A DNA stretch of 64,000 bases from JAJZGK01 sp035538795 (lineage in GTDB: Bacteria > Pseudomonadota > Alphaproteobacteria > Rhodospirillales > Magnetospirillaceae). Position 1 is the first letter of the stretch. Each line of letters begins with the position of its first letter. Positions 61,971 to 64,000 of the stretch are shown here, in pieces. The stretch is from positions 124,001 to 188,000 of the forward strand of contig DATLJS010000069.1 in the NCBI GenBank assembly GCA_035538795.1, in the 5' to 3' direction. The notes under the pieces are model-generated. The model had not been told where the DNA came from. It worked only from the letters and a program-made list of their open reading frames with translations, and ran no database searches. Made by a program: the position numbers and the translations under genes.

Positions 61971-63499
61971 TGGAAATCCGCGCCGCGGAAATCTCCGCTA
62001 TCCTCAAGGAACAGATCGCCAGTTTCGGCACCGAGGCAGAAGTCGCCGAGGTGGGTCAGGTTCTCTCCGTCGGTGACGGTATCGCCCGCGTCTATGGTCT
62101 GGACAAGGTTCAGGCCGGTGAGTTGGTCGAATTCCCCGGCGGCATCAAGGGCATGGCCCTGAACCTGGAAACCGACAATGTCGGCGTCGTGATTTTCGGC
62201 GACGACCGCACCATTAAGGAAGGCGACACTGTCAAGCGGACCGGCGCCATCGTCGATGTTCCGGTGGGCAAGGGCCTGCTGGGCCGCGTCGTCGACGCTC
62301 TGGGCAACCCGATCGACGGCAAGGGTCCGATCCAGGCCGACAAGCGCGCTCGCGTTGACGTCAAGGCTCCCGGCATCATTCCCCGTAAGTCGGTGCACGA
62401 GCCGATGTCGACCGGCATCAAGGCCATCGACGCTCTGATCCCCGTCGGCCGCGGCCAGCGTGAACTGGTGATCGGTGACCGTCAGACCGGCAAGACCGCC
62501 ATTCTGATCGACACCATCATCAATCAGAAGAAGATCAACCAGGGCAACGACGAGTCGCAGAAGCTTTACTGCATCTACGTCGCCATCGGTCAGAAGCGTT
62601 CGACCGTCGCCCAGCTGGTCAAGACCCTGACGGACAACGGCGCCATGGAATATTCCATCGTCGTCGCCGCCACCGCTTCCGAACCCGCTCCGCTGCAGTT
62701 CCTGGCTCCTTACGCCGGTTGCGCCATGGGCGAGTTCTTCCGCGACAACGGCATGCATGCCCTGATCGTCTATGACGATCTGTCCAAGCAGGCCGTCGCT
62801 TACCGTCAGATGTCGCTGCTGCTGCGCCGTCCGCCGGGCCGCGAAGCCTATCCGGGCGACGTGTTCTACCTGCACTCCCGTCTGCTGGAGCGCGCCGCCA
62901 AGTTGGGCGACGCCCATGGCGCCGGTTCGCTGACCGCCCTGCCGGTGATCGAAACCCAGGGCAACGACGTCTCGGCCTTCATTCCGACCAACGTGATTTC
63001 CATCACCGATGGCCAGATATTCCTGGAAACCGAACTGTTCTATAAGGGCATCCGCCCCGCCGTGAACGTCGGTCTGTCGGTGTCGCGCGTCGGCTCCGCC
63101 GCCCAGATCAAGGCGATGAAGCAGGTTGCCGGCTCGATCAAGCTGGAATTGGCTCAGTATCGTGAAATGGCCGCCTTCGCCCAGTTCGCCTCGGATCTCG
63201 ATCCGGCGACCCAGAAGCTGTTGAACCGCGGCGCCCGCCTGACCGAGCTGCTGAAGCAGCCCCAGTTCTCGCCGCTGTCCACCGAGGAAGAGGTCATCTC
63301 GATCTACGCCGGCGTGCGTGGTTACCTGGACAAGCTGCCCGTCGGCGACGTCGGCCGCTTCGAGTCCTCGTTGCTGTCGGAACTGAAGGCCAAGCAGCCG
63401 GAAATTCTGCAGGCGATCGTCACCGAGAAGGCCATCAGCGCTGCGACCGAGGAAAAGCTCAAGGCTTTCCTGGACGCTTTCGCCAAGACCTTCGCTTAA
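61970..63499 (+). CDS. atpA: ATP synthase F1 alpha subunit
   Basis: The 509-residue non-catalytic nucleotide-binding subunit. MEIRAAEISAILKEQI is the usual start, P-loop GDRQTGKT is at 169-176, and the signature PAVNVGLSVSRVGSAAQ lies near 360. It overlaps atpH by one base; a GTG one codon earlier (61967) is also in frame but the ATG fits better. atpG follows 18 bp later. Confidence 0.98.
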   Translation: MEIRAAEISAILKEQIASFGTEAEVAEVGQVLSVGDGIARVYGLDKVQAGELVEFPGGIKGMALNLETDNVGVVIFGDDRTIKEGDTVKRTGAIVDVPVGKGLLGRVVDALGNPIDGKGPIQADKRARVDVKAPGIIPRKSVHEPMSTGIKAIDALIPVGRGQRELVIGDRQTGKTAILIDTIINQKKINQGNDESQKLYCIYVAIGQKRSTVAQLVKTLTDNGAMEYSIVVAATASEPAPLQFLAPYAGCAMGEFFRDNGMHALIVYDDLSKQAVAYRQMSLLLRRPPGREAYPGDVFYLHSRLLERAAKLGDAHGAGSLTALPVIETQGNDVSAFIPTNVISITDGQIFLETELFYKGIRPAVNVGLSVSRVGSAAQIKAMKQVAGSIKLELAQYREMAAFAQFASDLDPATQKLLNRGARLTELLKQPQFSPLSTEEEVISIYAGVRGYLDKLPVGDVGRFESSLLSELKAKQPEILQAIVTEKAISAATEEKLKAFLDAFAKTFA

Positions 63500-63517
63500 G
63501 AGCGGGAAGCCAGGCAG

Positions 63518-64000
63518 ATGCCCAGCCTCAAGGACCTACGGCTACGGATCGTCAGCGTCAAATCGACGCGGAAGATCACGTCTGCCATGAAGATGGTCGC
63601 GGCGTCGAAGTTGCGCCGCGCCCAGTCTTCGGCCGAAGCGGCTCGTCCGTACGCCGAACGCATGGAACGGATGCTGGGCGCCTTGGCCTCCAGCCTCGCC
63701 GGCCAGTCGGGTGCGCCCAAGCTGCTGTCCGGAACCGGCAAGGACGATGTCCATCTGGTGGTCGTGACCACCTCGGACCGCGGCCTGTGCGGCGGTTTCA
63801 ACGGCTCCATCGTTCGCAACGTCCGCCTTTTGGTCGCTGAACTGCAGGCCAAGGGCAAGACCGTCAAGCTGATCACCGTGGGCCGCAAGGGTCGCGACCA
63901 GCTGCGCCGCGAATTCGGCCACCTGTACGTGGAAACTTATGAAGGCATCGGCCGCAAGGGCGTGACTTTCTCCGAAGCCGACAACATCGCGGACAAGATC
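63518..64000 (+). CDS. atpG: ATP synthase F1 gamma subunit (partial, C-terminus outside window)
   Basis: The first 161 residues of the rotor gamma subunit, cut by the window edge. MPSLKDLRLRIVSVKSTRKITSAMKMVAASKLRRAQ is the family N-terminal helix and TTSDRGLCGGFN the conserved central block. The frame is open to the end. atpD and atpC should follow. Confidence 0.97.
   Translation, partial: MPSLKDLRLRIVSVKSTRKITSAMKMVAASKLRRAQSSAEAARPYAERMERMLGALASSLAGQSGAPKLLSGTGKDDVHLVVVTTSDRGLCGGFNGSIVRNVRLLVAELQAKGKTVKLITVGRKGRDQLRREFGHLYVETYEGIGRKGVTFSEADNIADKI

Overview
The window is a stretch of core chromosome from a GC-rich alphaproteobacterium. The most likely placement is Rhodospirillales (Magnetospirillum-like). 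This is inferred from the sdhCDAB and mdh-sucCD-sucAB-lpd clusters, an atpHAG operon separate from the Fo genes, a CX14CX2C-type QueE, ethylmalonyl-CoA-pathway enzymes and cytoplasmic PAS chemoreceptors; it was not tested by database search. I see no rRNA, tRNA, CRISPR array, insertion sequence, prophage or other mobile element. Genes are tightly packed and often overlap by 1-16 bp.

Layout. 1-1.1 kb: a cut-off unknown gene, a small lipoprotein and a PhaJ-type MaoC hydratase, all on the minus strand. 1.2-6.2 kb: ribF-ileS-lspA and a DUF3035/BamF-like lipoprotein. 6.3-9.0 kb: an M16 peptidase pair, one catalytic and one without the zinc motif. 9.1-10.6 kb: a soluble double-PAS chemoreceptor preceded by a 25-bp-period repeat array. 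10.7-15.5 kb: an envelope operon (MsbA-like ABC exporter, DUF374 acyltransferase, waaA, lpxK), then a 47-aa one-helix protein. 15.7-19.4 kb, minus strand: queE, queD and hrpB. 19.5-24.3 kb: a glycosyltransferase, then ffh and rpsP-rimM-trmD-rplS. 24.5-29.1 kb: leuCDB, a possible 36-aa ORF between two terminators, and asd. 29.3-33.5 kb: a membrane chemoreceptor, a LysE exporter, a single-domain response regulator and pdxY.

33.6-39.1 kb: an Mcl2-like malyl-CoA thioesterase/lyase with mesaconyl-CoA hydratase (acetate assimilation), then sdhCDAB. 39.2-41.9 kb: a lipoprotein, a DHH phosphoesterase and zapE. 42.2-51.0 kb: mdh-sucCD-sucAB-lpd, a nearly complete lower TCA block with structured intercistronic gaps. 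51.1-56.5 kb: a second LysE exporter, a divergent AraC regulator/YahK-like alcohol dehydrogenase pair, an orphan multi-span membrane protein, an MFS transporter and a small membrane protein. 56.6-61.2 kb: fsa-type transaldolase, DUF484 and xerC on the minus strand, and priA on the plus strand. 61.4-64.0 kb: atpH, atpA and partial atpG.

Most genes are housekeeping: central carbon and energy metabolism, translation and protein export, lipid A, leucine and aspartate-family amino acids. I found no clearly new multi-gene system. The less explained signals are non-coding: the repeat array before the PAS receptor, three tandem hairpins between sucD and sucA, an attenuator-like hairpin between ffh and rpsP, a 17-bp perfect palindrome before mdh, and a 34-bp imperfect palindrome before the 47-aa ORF.
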